Assembly: GCA_018813375.1 (NCBI GenBank)
Contig: JAHJBU010000061.1
Location: 1 to 17,684 of the forward strand
Source of the DNA: Patescibacteria group bacterium
Lineage (GTDB): Bacteria; Patescibacteriota; Microgenomatia; UBA1400; PJMF01
DNA: 17,684 nucleotides
Reading direction: 5' to 3'
The position numbers were made by a program, and so were the translations under genes. Position 1 is the first letter of the stretch. Each line of letters begins with the position of its first letter. Below the pieces are notes generated by a model. That model saw only the letters and a program-made list of their open reading frames with translations, ran no database searches and was not told the origin of the DNA. Shown here piece after piece: positions 1 through 6,620 of this stretch.

Positions 1-388
1 GATAATCAATTGTTCCTAGCTTACTGGTGGGATAAGCTAGTCTAGCTACAACTAAGTGGCGAAATAGTTCATCATTAATCTCACCAAGCCCAATTCTGTC
101 AAAAAGAGTTCCAAAGATTAGCTCAGGACCTAGGGTTAAAATATTTGAATTAGATAGATTTGCAATAAAAGCCTCAATAGCTAATTCAGTTGGTGATTTG
201 ATGGAAAGTAATCTAGGTTGTCCTGATAATTGGTTGATTTTCTGTTTAGCCTGAACAACTAATCTCTCCACCTGATCAGGATTTTTAGTGCACCCAATTG
301 TTTCAACTACTTTGTAGTTACCACTCGCCTTAGAAATGATTTGGATGCTAACTGAGCCACTTTTGTTTTTCTTTTCCCGAATATACAT
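1..388 (-). mobile_element. IS1634-type (IS4 superfamily) transposase, N-terminal part, cut by window edge
   Basis: An open frame starts at ATG 388 and runs left off the window with no stop for 129 codons. The protein begins MYIREKKNKSGSVSIQII and continues with YKVVETIG, then LVVQAKQKI, then a stretch ending LVVARLAYPTSKLGTIDY. This order (MYIR/KKNKSGS start, YKVV.TIG, LVVARL..PTSKL about 110 residues in) is the N-terminus I know from IS1634-family DDE transposases, usually 500-600 residues. The catalytic DDE residues would lie outside the window. It reads in the same direction as the neighbouring minus-strand genes. A short hairpin (392-408) precedes the start. The outer inverted repeat cannot be fixed without the other end. 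Family call is from remembered sequence character, not a search. Confidence 0.8.
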
Positions 389-391
389 GCA

Positions 392-408
392 CCCATTCTA
401 TCAATGGG
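392..408. repeat. Short perfect hairpin beside the transposase start
   Basis: CCCATT (392-397), a 5-base loop CTATC, then AATGGG (403-408). It lies just upstream of the transposase ATG, between that gene and the truncated small ORF. It may belong to the IS end or act on transposase expression; the sequence alone does not tell which. Confidence 0.45.
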
Positions 409-434
409 ACACCCAAAAATATACTTCATCCAGG

Positions 435-578
435 CTAAATATTGCTGTTTTCTATGTGTTTGCGGAAGTCAGGTGGTATTAATTGCACAAAAACTATACC
501 CGCCAGAGCTAGGTTTCCTAATTCAATAATTTTTTCACCTATTTTTTGCTGTGCAATTTTTTTGGTTTTTCTACTCAT
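435..578 (-). CDS. Small one-helix membrane ORF (47 aa), possibly truncated at the C-terminus
   Basis: ATG at 578, stop TAG at 435-437. The protein starts MSRKTKKIAQQKIGEKIIEL, then has one hydrophobic stretch (LALAGIVFVQLI, residues about 24-35) and a short polar tail. It resembles small bacterial proteins with a basic N-terminus and two membrane helices, but here only one helix is present. The reading frame ends about 45 bases before the transposase gene, so IS insertion or decay may have removed the second helix. A longer in-frame start at 662 would overlap the end of the upstream ligase gene and is less likely. No Shine-Dalgarno is visible. A motif shared with the comM upstream region lies just ahead of it (592-618). 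Function unknown; it could also be an intact microprotein. Confidence 0.4.
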   Translation of the reverse strand: MSRKTKKIAQQKIGEKIIELGNLALAGIVFVQLIPPDFRKHIENSNI

Positions 579-591
579 AAGTGCATTAAAA

Positions 592-618
592 CACACAATG
601 ATTACATGAAGTGTAATA
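592..618 (-). promoter_or_regulatory. Copy A of a 27-bp motif also found upstream of comM
   Basis: On the plus strand the site reads CACAC, A, ATGATTACA, T, GAAGTGTA, A, TA. The second copy (15373-15399) differs only at the three single-letter positions, giving 24 of 27 matches. It contains the inverted repeat ATTACA-5-TGTAAT. On the minus strand it includes TACACTTC and TGTAATCAT just ahead of the 47-aa ORF. It could be a promoter core or an operator. Confidence 0.45.
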
Positions 619-636
619 TATCCAACGCAGTTTTTG

Positions 637-1887
637 CTAGAAAAAGTTGAAAACAAAAACAAAAAGCAACAGTCCTGATTGTTGAGTTAATAAATAATGA
701 TCTAGAACTGCTATTGGCAAAAGAATTATCAGCGACAAAATGATTTTTTTAATTTTTATTTCCCCCCCCAAAATCCAAATAAGCAAAATTCCAAATACTC
801 CAGTTTCTGCCAGCCACAATAATCCTATATGATGAGCGGGTTGGATAAATCTGACTATTTCCTGAGCATTGCTGTATTCCTCTACTCTGGCTGTGAACTG
901 ATTCAAGCCTACTCCTGCAATTGGATTGTTTAAAAACATTTCTATAGCTGCGTTTTGTAGATAGGAGCGACGAGTTAATGAGTTATTTTTAAATGAGTTA
1001 GCAGTTAAATTAATTAGGAGTGGTGTAACAACCATTATTATTCCAGAGCCTATTAGCAGTTTTCTGCTAATATTAGCAATTTTTTGATAATAGGGTTTGA
1101 GTAAGATAAGTAAATTACCGATGATTAAACTTGTTAGAGCTGAAATTGATTGAGTAAGGGTGATGACAAAAATAGTTAAAAGAATAGTCAAGCTAGTTAG
1201 TATTTGAGCCCATTTTTGTTTAGTTTTTAAGAGTTGAATTATTAAAATTAAGCTAAAAATAGCCAGTACTCCTCCTAAAATATTAGGATGAGCTGTGGTG
1301 CCATAGGGCAAAACTCTACCCGTGTTCCACCAGATGTCTTTGGCTAGCCCAATTGAGTTAGACAGATTTGGTTCACCAAGAAATGTGTAGCCCAGCAAAG
1401 ATTTTTGAGTGAAGAATTGCCATAAAGCCAGGCTAGATTGAAATAAAATAGTGCAAATGATACTAATATAGATAGTTGATTTTTGAAAAAGTTTTTTATG
1501 AGTAGCTAAAAACCAACCCAAAAGTCCGATTTCAATTAGTTTAAACAAATACCATACTGCAGCTAATGGATATGGGGTAAATATTTGGCGGATAATAATT
1601 AGTGAAATTAAAATGCTGGGTAGATAAAATCGTGAAGTTTTGAAGGCAATTTTTTTCTTATTCAAGACGACTTTAATTAACCAAAATAACAGTAAAATTA
1701 AAATGAAAATATCACTTAAATATAATTTGGGAATTAAGTAATCAACTAAGAGACCATTTACGTAGGCACTGGATGTATTTAATTTTAAAAATAAATTACT
1801 GGGGATTAAAAAAACAATTGAACAGATTAGAAAAGTATAGATTTTGTCTAAAGAATTTTTTTTCAACACACCCGCATTATACTTCAC
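637..1887 (-). CDS. O-antigen ligase-like (Wzy_C/RfaL-type) polytopic membrane protein
   Basis: A 416-residue protein with about ten hydrophobic segments, a long external-type loop rich in polar residues (about 155-200, including TTAHPNILGG), and the sequence NPIAGVGLNQF near residue 320, followed by HHIGLLWLAETGVFG. These are hallmarks of the O-antigen ligase/polymerase family, which transfers or polymerises lipid-linked glycans at the outer face of the membrane. The start at 1887 is GTG and overlaps the pheT end by 11 bases. A second in-frame GTG at 1869 lies exactly 7 bases after a TATAAT (1876-1881) and would give a leaderless start with a basic N-terminus. A run of eight G (762-769 as C on the plus strand) sits in the coding sequence near residue 374. 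Substrate is unknown. Confidence 0.75.
   Translation of the reverse strand: MKYNAGVLKKNSLDKIYTFLICSIVFLIPSNLFLKLNTSSAYVNGLLVDYLIPKLYLSDIFILILLLFWLIKVVLNKKKIAFKTSRFYLPSILISLIIIRQIFTPYPLAAVWYLFKLIEIGLLGWFLATHKKLFQKSTIYISIICTILFQSSLALWQFFTQKSLLGYTFLGEPNLSNSIGLAKDIWWNTGRVLPYGTTAHPNILGGVLAIFSLILIIQLLKTKQKWAQILTSLTILLTIFVITLTQSISALTSLIIGNLLILLKPYYQKIANISRKLLIGSGIIMVVTPLLINLTANSFKNNSLTRRSYLQNAAIEMFLNNPIAGVGLNQFTARVEEYSNAQEIVRFIQPAHHIGLLWLAETGVFGILLIWILGGEIKIKKIILSLIILLPIAVLDHYLLTQQSGLLLFVFVFNFF
1876..1881 (-). promoter_or_regulatory. Possible -10 box for the ligase gene inside the pheT end
   Basis: TATAAT on the minus strand, within the overlap of pheT and the ligase gene. No convincing -35 is seen. 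Its distance to the GTG at 1869 would allow a leaderless transcript. Confidence 0.3.
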
Positions 1888-3877
1888 CCACTAGTTTAGC
1901 TCCGTATTTCTTTTCAACCTCTTTAACAATAGTTTTTCGCAGTGGCTCGATATCAGCTACTGATAGATTTGCCTTGAGATTGTGGTATTTAATGGTAAAT
2001 GTGTGATTATGTTTATAAACACAATCTAATTGTACGCCGGTGATTAGTTCATCAATATTTTTGATAGTAGTTATTATTTTTCCCACAGCTGTTTCTTTAG
2101 ATAAAGTAAAAGTCAGGTCTTCTATAATGGGCATAGTTTTGGGGATGGGCTGGTAGGTGGGGTGAGTTTTAGCTACCTTCAGTAGTTTTATAATTGGGAT
2201 TTCAATTCCAACACAACCAGATTTTAAGATTCCAATAGTGCCAATTGTCACGTTATTAACTATAATTTCAGCTGATTGAGAGAATGGTTTAATTGTTTTT
2301 TTATTGTCAACTATTTTGTAATTAGAAATAAAAAATTGATCTAGCAGTAACTCCAAAGCACCCCTAGTGGTGCGGTAATCAGCAGAAGAAACTAGATTTA
2401 GTATTAGCTTTTCATCAGGAAGTTTATTGTCACCTCGCGGCAGGTAGATATTAGCAATTTCAAATATGGATAGAGTTTTTTGTTGAGGGTTGTTGCTAAT
2501 TATTTCTTCCAATGAAGCCAGGAGCGATCGTCGTAAATAGACTTTGTCATCAGTTAAAGGATTTTGGAGTTTAAGATGCTGGTTGATGGCGCAGTCGGAT
2601 TCTAGAGCGATTTTTTCGCTAATTAGTGAATAGGTATAAACTTCTTGCCAGCCGATGTTACTGAGAAAATGTTTTATTTTATTTTCTAATTGGAAACTTG
2701 CAACCTTGGGGTAAATAGTGGGAATGGGGGTATCCATAAGTAGACTCGGCAAGTTATGGTAACCATAAATTCTAGCAATCTCTTCTACAATGTCTGCAGG
2801 GATAGTTAAATCAGGTCTGAAGGTGGGCGGAGTTACCACTAACCCAGTGGTTCTCCCCTGTTCTTGAAGCTCGACTTCACATTTAAGATCAGTTAAAATT
2901 TTAATAATTTTTTGAGTGTCAATTTCTAGACCTAGGTAGTCATTAATTTTTTTAAGTTTAATTTTTACAGGATTGGATTTAGCCTTAGCTGAAAAATCAT
3001 CATAAATTTTACTCCCAATTTCAGCTTTGCATAGATCTTGGTAGAGCTCGATTGCTTTAAGTAAAGTGGGTTCTGCTAGGTGTGGATCAACATTTTTTTC
3101 CATTAATTGTGCAGCAGTGGTGCGAATTGCATGGGTCATGCTAGCAAATCGGACTCTTTCTGCTTTGATAGACTCCGCTAATAGCAACACATTTTGGGTA
3201 CTTTCATCAATTGAAGTATTGGCTGTGCCTTTAATAGAAGGCAAATCAATGATCTGACCCTCGCCATTTTTAAAGACCACTTCCCCACCCACAGTTGCGA
3301 AATTTTCTCCATCTAAAGTAGTAAATTTTTCACCTTTTTTTGCCTCAACAATATGAATTTCTCCACCAGTATTCATTAATTTATCATAATCAAAAGCATG
3401 AATAGGATGACCAATTTCATGGGTAACATAATTAGTAATATCAATCGCGCTGTCATGAACATTCATCTCAGTTTGAATTAGCCTTTTAGCCATCCATTTA
3501 GGAGTGGCCGCTCTTTTAATGTTTTTAAGAATAATAAAAATAGTGCGTTTATTTAATTCAGGATTGTTAAAAACTTTTGGCATTGGTAGCTCTTTAGTCA
3601 ATTGAAGTGAGTTTTTATCAATAATATTAAGTGGTTTTAGATTAGCTTTGATTTTAGTTTGATTTAAAATCACCGCTGATTCACGGGCAATGCCACGAAC
3701 ATTCATCGAATCAACTCGGTTGGTAGTGATTTCAATATCATAAACACTATCTCCTTCAGTTTGGTAAATGCGCTCTATTGATGGACCAGATAACGATAAA
3801 TATTTTTGAATTTCTTCTGGAGTAGCGTCAGTTTCAAGATGTTCTAATAGCCAGCGATGTGGGATAAGAATATTCAT
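1877..3877 (-). CDS. pheT: Phenylalanine-tRNA ligase beta subunit lacking the EMAP/OB tRNA-binding domain
   Basis: PheRS beta pairs with PheS to charge tRNA-Phe. At 666 residues it is well short of the usual ~790. The N-terminal B1 segment (MNILIPHRWLLEHL) goes straight, at about residue 35, into the part that in E. coli follows the OB insert (DIEITTNRVDSMNVRGIARE). So the ~100-residue EMAP-like tRNA-binding domain is absent. The B3/B4 region follows (AIDITNYVTHEIGHPIHAFDYDKL, GEKFTTLDG), though the usual VMGG stretch reads IKGT. Then come B5 (KLKKINDYLGLEID), the catalytic-like core (FRPDLTIPADIVEEIARIYG) and a C-terminal FDX-ACB fold for anticodon contact. ATG 3877 lies one base after the pheS stop. 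The gene is continuous, so the short form looks native rather than broken. Confidence 0.93.
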   Translation of the reverse strand: MNILIPHRWLLEHLETDATPEEIQKYLSLSGPSIERIYQTEGDSVYDIEITTNRVDSMNVRGIARESAVILNQTKIKANLKPLNIIDKNSLQLTKELPMPKVFNNPELNKRTIFIILKNIKRAATPKWMAKRLIQTEMNVHDSAIDITNYVTHEIGHPIHAFDYDKLMNTGGEIHIVEAKKGEKFTTLDGENFATVGGEVVFKNGEGQIIDLPSIKGTANTSIDESTQNVLLLAESIKAERVRFASMTHAIRTTAAQLMEKNVDPHLAEPTLLKAIELYQDLCKAEIGSKIYDDFSAKAKSNPVKIKLKKINDYLGLEIDTQKIIKILTDLKCEVELQEQGRTTGLVVTPPTFRPDLTIPADIVEEIARIYGYHNLPSLLMDTPIPTIYPKVASFQLENKIKHFLSNIGWQEVYTYSLISEKIALESDCAINQHLKLQNPLTDDKVYLRRSLLASLEEIISNNPQQKTLSIFEIANIYLPRGDNKLPDEKLILNLVSSADYRTTRGALELLLDQFFISNYKIVDNKKTIKPFSQSAEIIVNNVTIGTIGILKSGCVGIEIPIIKLLKVAKTHPTYQPIPKTMPIIEDLTFTLSKETAVGKIITTIKNIDELITGVQLDCVYKHNHTFTIKYHNLKANLSVADIEPLRKTIVKEVEKKYGAKLVGEV

Positions 3878-3878
3878 T

Positions 3879-4958
3879 TTAAAATTGCTCCAAAAATTTC
3901 AGATCTCCTGAATAAATTAAGCGAATGTCATCGATATTTAAACCTTCTTTAAGAGTATAAGTGCGTTCCACTCCCCAGCCAAAAGCAAATCCAGTGTACT
4001 CATCTGGGTCAATCCCGCCAGCTTTTAGAACATTTGGGTGGACCATGCCGGCGCCGCCCACTTCGTGCCAGCCAGATTTACAAAATTTGCATTTTCCCCT
4101 ACCCTTTTTACCAGTGCCGTGACAGATATGACAACTAAAATCTACTTCAAAAGATGGCTCAGTAAATTTAAAGTGAAAAGGGCGAATTCTGCTTTTAGTC
4201 CCGGGACCATAAAATTGCTCTGCAAAATAATCAAGTGTGCCTTTGAGATGTTGGATATGAATCCCCCTATCTATTACTAAGCCGTCAAATTGATGGAACA
4301 TTTGAGTGTGGGTTACATCTTGTTGGCGGCGATAGCAACGACCAATATTAATCATTCGTATTGGCGGTTTACTTTTGAGTCGTTCCATTTCTCGTACTTG
4401 CCCATTAGTTGTATGAGTGGTTAAAACCATTTTTCCCATTTGTTTGTGTTTGGGCACATCTACAAAAAATGTTTCCCATTCATCACGAGCTGGATGATTT
4501 GGCGGCATGTTTAAAGACTCAAACACATAGTAGTCCCAATCTACCTCTGGATAACGAACTCTAGTAAAGCCGATTTTTTCAAAGATATGAGTGATTTCCT
4601 CCATGGCTTGAGAGATAGGATGCATATGACCAACCTTTGGTTTGAGCCCAGGTATGGTGAGGTCAATTTTATCGGCAGTTTCTTCTGTTGCCCCATTACC
4701 CAAAAGAGTTAGTTGGTGCTCAAGGTTTGCTTTAAGTTCATTTAAAAGCTGGCCTGCCACTGGTCTCATTTCCTTAGGTACGTCTTTAAGACCTTTCATT
4801 AAATCATTAATTAAACCCTTTTTACCCAGGTATCTATTTTGCAAATTTTCAATGTCAGTTTTGGACTCAGCGTCAAATTTTTGTTTAAGCTCAGTAATGG
4901 CTGATTTTAAATCGTACAATGATCGTGTGGCTTTAACTTTGGTCTTTTTAGTTTTCAT
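3879..4958 (-). CDS. pheS: Phenylalanine-tRNA ligase alpha subunit
   Basis: Class II aminoacyl-tRNA synthetase catalytic subunit, 359 residues. The N-terminal ~90 residues are charged and helical (coiled-coil tRNA arm). Motif 1 region reads HPISQAMEEITHIFEKIGF; motif 2 is RMINIGRCYRRQQDVTHTQMFHQFDGLVID; motif 3 is GFAFGWGVERTYTL. After EPSFEVDF there is a four-cysteine insert (CHICHG...CKFCKSG), a zinc-ribbon-like element also seen in some other bacterial PheS proteins, before the normal GGAGMVHPNVL. ATG 4958 overlaps the end of the upstream 75-aa ORF by 11 bases and has no Shine-Dalgarno of its own, so translation is probably coupled. Expression is likely controlled by the leader at 5206-5332. 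Confidence 0.96.
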   Translation of the reverse strand: MKTKKTKVKATRSLYDLKSAITELKQKFDAESKTDIENLQNRYLGKKGLINDLMKGLKDVPKEMRPVAGQLLNELKANLEHQLTLLGNGATEETADKIDLTIPGLKPKVGHMHPISQAMEEITHIFEKIGFTRVRYPEVDWDYYVFESLNMPPNHPARDEWETFFVDVPKHKQMGKMVLTTHTTNGQVREMERLKSKPPIRMINIGRCYRRQQDVTHTQMFHQFDGLVIDRGIHIQHLKGTLDYFAEQFYGPGTKSRIRPFHFKFTEPSFEVDFSCHICHGTGKKGRGKCKFCKSGWHEVGGAGMVHPNVLKAGGIDPDEYTGFAFGWGVERTYTLKEGLNIDDIRLIYSGDLKFLEQF

Positions 4959-5175
4959 TGCTATTGTTAATTATAATATTAATTATCACTATTAGTGGTG
5001 TCTCATTTATATTGCTATCCTCATCCCTTTCTTCAATCCCCCTTAGTCTTTTGCTATTATTGCTGTCGCCCGGTGTTATTTCACGATTCTGTGGATTCCA
5101 GAAATAGCAAATCTTAAGAAGCCCCAAGCGAGGTGTGTGAACTGTATAAGTTGTATATTTGGTATGGTTAGTCAT
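4948..5175 (-). CDS. Unrecognised 75-aa ORF between the Phe attenuator and pheS
   Basis: ATG 5175 is preceded by a strong ribosome-binding site (AAGGAAAT, 5182-5189, 6-base gap). The ORF ends 11 bases inside pheS, whose own start lacks a Shine-Dalgarno, so this frame probably feeds ribosomes to pheS. The protein is polar, with KICYFWNPQNREITPGD in the middle and an Ile/Asn-rich tail; I recognise no family and see no domain. The same stretch holds a 9-bp inverted repeat (5050-5058/5103-5111), so part of the constraint may be on RNA structure rather than protein. It may be a genuine small protein or a translated leader whose job is coupling. Confidence 0.45.
   Translation of the reverse strand: MTNHTKYTTYTVHTPRLGLLKICYFWNPQNREITPGDSNNSKRLRGIEERDEDSNINETPLIVIINIIINNSNEN
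5050..5111 (-). ncRNA. Possible structured RNA element within the pheS leader
   Basis: On the minus strand TTTGCTATT (5111-5103) can pair perfectly over 9 bp with AATAGCAAA (5058-5050). Just inside it is a smaller hairpin TTCTG-GAATCCA-CAGAA. No U-run follows, so it is not a terminator, and I see no T-box signature. Whether it is functional is unknown. Confidence 0.3.
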
Positions 5176-5181
5176 TTTTTT

Positions 5182-5189
5182 ATTTCCTT
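5182..5189 (-). promoter_or_regulatory. Strong Shine-Dalgarno for the 75-aa ORF
   Basis: AAGGAAAT on the minus strand, 6 bases ahead of ATG 5175. It lies immediately downstream of the attenuator hairpin, so it is transcribed only on read-through. Confidence 0.6.
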
Positions 5190-5205
5190 TTATTTAATTA
5201 ATACT

Positions 5206-5231
5206 AAAAAACTCCCTTGAGGGGAGTCTTT
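5206..5231 (-). terminator. Rho-independent terminator / attenuator hairpin upstream of pheST
   Basis: On the minus strand ACTCCC, loop CTCAA, GGGAGT, followed by a run of T (5211-5206). Flanking AAAG/UUUU can lengthen the stem to about 10 bp with one G-U pair. The 5' arm overlaps AGACTCCCC (5229-5221), which can instead pair with GGGGAGCAGTCT (5274-5263), so the hairpin can be switched off by an upstream partner. It acts as the default terminator between rplT and pheST. Confidence 0.85.
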
Positions 5232-5262
5232 GCTTGAGTATATTTTAATAGTTGTTACACGC

Positions 5263-5274
5263 AGACTGCTCCCC
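5263..5274 (-). promoter_or_regulatory. Antiterminator arm of the Phe attenuator
   Basis: GGGGAGCAGTCT (minus strand) can pair with AGACTCCCC at 5229-5221 over 9 bp with a 3-base bulge, preventing the terminator. It begins 4 bases after the leader stop codon (5281-5279), so a ribosome resting at that stop would cover it. Its GGGG can alternatively pair back with the Phe-codon stretch CTTTTTC through the TTTAGC/GCTAAA hairpin. Confidence 0.7.
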
Positions 5275-5278
5275 TTTT

Positions 5279-5332
5279 TTAGCTGAGGCTAAAGAAAAAG
5301 AAAGTGGTAGAAGTACGTGTTGTTGCTATCAT
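5279..5332 (-). CDS. Phe leader peptide (MIATTRTSTTFFFFSLS) of the pheST attenuator
   Basis: ATG 5332 to TAA 5281-5279, 17 codons, with Phe codons TTC TTT TTC TTT at positions 11-14. It starts 12 bases after the rplT stop and in the same frame; no Shine-Dalgarno is visible, so reinitiation by ribosomes leaving rplT is the likely way in. The codons TTT AGC form the left arm of a hairpin with GCTAAA that masks the antiterminator. In E. coli the pheM leader peptide, also Phe-rich and also between rplT and pheS, works by such attenuation; this one is analogous in place and logic. Function is inferred from codon content and the matching RNA pairings, not from similarity of sequence. Confidence 0.8.
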   Translation of the reverse strand: MIATTRTSTTFFFFSLS

Positions 5333-5344
5333 TGATATGGTATT

Positions 5345-5704
5345 CTATTTTTTTAAACCACTTTTGTCAACCACAGCTTTAAAAGCCTCCGGGTGATTAA
5401 CAACTAATTCAGCTAACATTTTACGATTAATTTTAATTTGAGTTTTATTTAAAGCAGCGATGAAGTGAGAATATTTAAAATCAGCATCAATTTTTTTAAG
5501 CCCAGCGTTAATTCTAATTATCCATAGTTTTTTAAAATTACGCTTGCGTAGCTTTCTGCCAATGTAGGAGTATTGATCAGCGTGCAACAGTGCTTCTTTA
5601 GCTCTTTTAATTAAACGGTTATAGGTACCACGATAACCCTTGGTAAGTTTAAGAATCTTCTTGTGGCGTCTGCGACGAGTAAATCCCGTTTTTGTTCTTG
5701 GCAT
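5345..5704 (-). CDS. rplT: 50S ribosomal protein L20 (bL20)
   Basis: 119 residues, the normal bL20 length, starting MPRTKTGFTRRRRHKKILKL with the expected strongly basic N-terminal tail. GYRGTYNRLIKRAKEALLHADQYSYIGRKLRKR and the conserved LWIIRINAGLKK follow. L20 binds 23S rRNA early in 50S assembly. A good ribosome-binding site (AAGGAAAA) precedes ATG 5704. It lies 12 bases after rpmI in the infC-rpmI-rplT order found across bacteria, where L20 often represses its own operon. The stop is followed after 12 bases by the Phe leader peptide. Confidence 0.98.
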   Translation of the reverse strand: MPRTKTGFTRRRRHKKILKLTKGYRGTYNRLIKRAKEALLHADQYSYIGRKLRKRNFKKLWIIRINAGLKKIDADFKYSHFIAALNKTQIKINRKMLAELVVNHPEAFKAVVDKSGLKK

Positions 5705-5716
5705 AATTAGTTTTCC

Positions 5717-5920
5717 TTAGGCTAGTCCCATCATTTGTTTAATTTTTTTAGCATATTTGCCAGTAACTTCAGCTAGCAAGCGATATTTACGAATAGTTTT
5801 TTTGCTTTTTTTGCGACGCAGGTGGCGTGAATTTTGTCTACGACGCATTAGCTTACCAGAGCCGGTAATTTTAAATCTAGCTGCGGCGCTTTTTCTAGTT
5901 TTTTGTTTATATTTTTTCAT
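5717..5920 (-). CDS. rpmI: 50S ribosomal protein L35 (bL35)
   Basis: 67 residues, the standard size. It starts MKKYKQKTRKSAAARFKITG and continues with GKLMRRRQNSRHLRRKKSKK, the lysine/arginine-rich signature of bL35, which sits in the large subunit near the E site. An AGGA-like ribosome-binding site lies about 9 bases ahead of ATG 5920. It sits between infC and rplT; the 72-base gap from infC contains a 9-bp hairpin (5964-5991) that may regulate this gene and rplT. Confidence 0.98.
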   Translation of the reverse strand: MKKYKQKTRKSAAARFKITGSGKLMRRRQNSRHLRRKKSKKTIRKYRLLAEVTGKYAKKIKQMMGLA

Positions 5921-5963
5921 ATTACGGATCCTGACTTTTTTAAGCGTAGTGCCGAAAAATCAG

Positions 5964-5991
5964 CAGATACGCAAGATGCTGTGCATATCTG
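5964..5991 (-). promoter_or_regulatory. Hairpin in the infC-rpmI gap (candidate L20 site or weak terminator)
   Basis: On the minus strand CAGATATGC (5991-5983), a 10-base loop, and GCGTATCTG (5972-5964) form a 9-bp stem with one G-U pair, starting one base after the infC stop. It is followed by CTGATTTTTC, a short U-run three bases away. It could be a weak terminator or a target for L20 repression; the sequence cannot decide. Confidence 0.5.
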
Positions 5992-5992
5992 T

Positions 5993-6538
5993 TTATTTTT
6001 TAGTCGGTGTTAGTTGCATCATCACTTTGGTACCAACTGATTTTGGTTTGATTTCTACATCAGCTAGTTCTTGTATCTCTTCAATAATTCTTTCAAAGTT
6101 TTTAAACCCAAATTCTTTTTTAGTTCGTTGTCTACCTCGTCTAAAATCTGCTTCTACTCTGACTTTATCACCATCTTCCAAAAACTTTTTAATTCGTTTT
6201 AATCTGGTTTGAAAGTCACCTTCATCAATGAAGGGTGTTAGTCTGACTCCTTTGATTTCTTGCTGGCGAGCACTTTTACGTTGCTCTGCTTTTTTTTGTT
6301 GTAGCCAATATTTATGTTTAGAAAGCTCAATAATTTTGGCTACTGGTGGTTTGGCTTTTTCTGTGATCAAAACCAAATCTTTATTTTGTTGCTTGGCTTG
6401 ATCAAGTGCTTCGTCAGTTGACATTATGCCTACTTGTCCGCCTTGGCTATCAATAACTCTCACCTGAGGGACACGAATTGCTAGATTAGCAATAATACGG
6501 TCTCTTTTTTTATGCTTGCTGTAATGTCGTCTACCCAC
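5993..6538 (-). CDS. infC: Translation initiation factor IF-3
   Basis: 181 residues, the usual length. The N-domain reads NLAIRVPQVRVIDSQGGQVGIMSTDEAL, the linker ISKHKYW-like stretch is ELSKHKYWLQQKKAEQRKS, and the C-domain has EIKGVRLTPFIDEGDFQTRLKRIKKFLEDGDKVRV. IF-3 binds the 30S subunit, keeps it free of 50S and checks the start codon. The start at 6538 is GTG; an in-frame stop lies upstream and no other start codon falls between, so this choice is firm. Rare starts are typical for infC, which in E. coli uses AUU to self-regulate. It leads the operon and has its own promoter at 6592-6620. Confidence 0.97.
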   Translation of the reverse strand: MGRRHYSKHKKRDRIIANLAIRVPQVRVIDSQGGQVGIMSTDEALDQAKQQNKDLVLITEKAKPPVAKIIELSKHKYWLQQKKAEQRKSARQQEIKGVRLTPFIDEGDFQTRLKRIKKFLEDGDKVRVEADFRRGRQRTKKEFGFKNFERIIEEIQELADVEIKPKSVGTKVMMQLTPTKK

Positions 6539-6591
6539 TGGGTGTTTATCTACTTTCTTTAATTAAATATATTTATTACGTTAAGGGGCAT

Positions 6592-6620
6592 ATTATACCA
6601 GGAGTTTTTTTGATTGTGAA
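6592..6620 (-). promoter_or_regulatory. Promoter of the infC operon, sharing its -35 with the tRNA-Val promoter
   Basis: Minus strand: -35 TTCACA (6620-6615), 17-base spacer, -10 TATAAT (6597-6592) preceded by TGG (extended -10). Predicted start near 6585 gives a leader of about 45 bases. The -35 lies on top of the TTGTGA of the opposite promoter (6614-6619). Confidence 0.7.

Noticed and set aside
435..662. Longer 75-codon version of the small membrane ORF
   Set aside because: It would overlap the end of the ligase gene and add an unlikely N-terminus; the internal ATG at 578 gives the basic start expected for such proteins.
4959..5344. T-box riboswitch upstream of pheS
   Set aside because: No T-box sequence (TGGNACCGCG-like), no specifier stem; the Phe-codon leader with alternative hairpins explains the terminator better.
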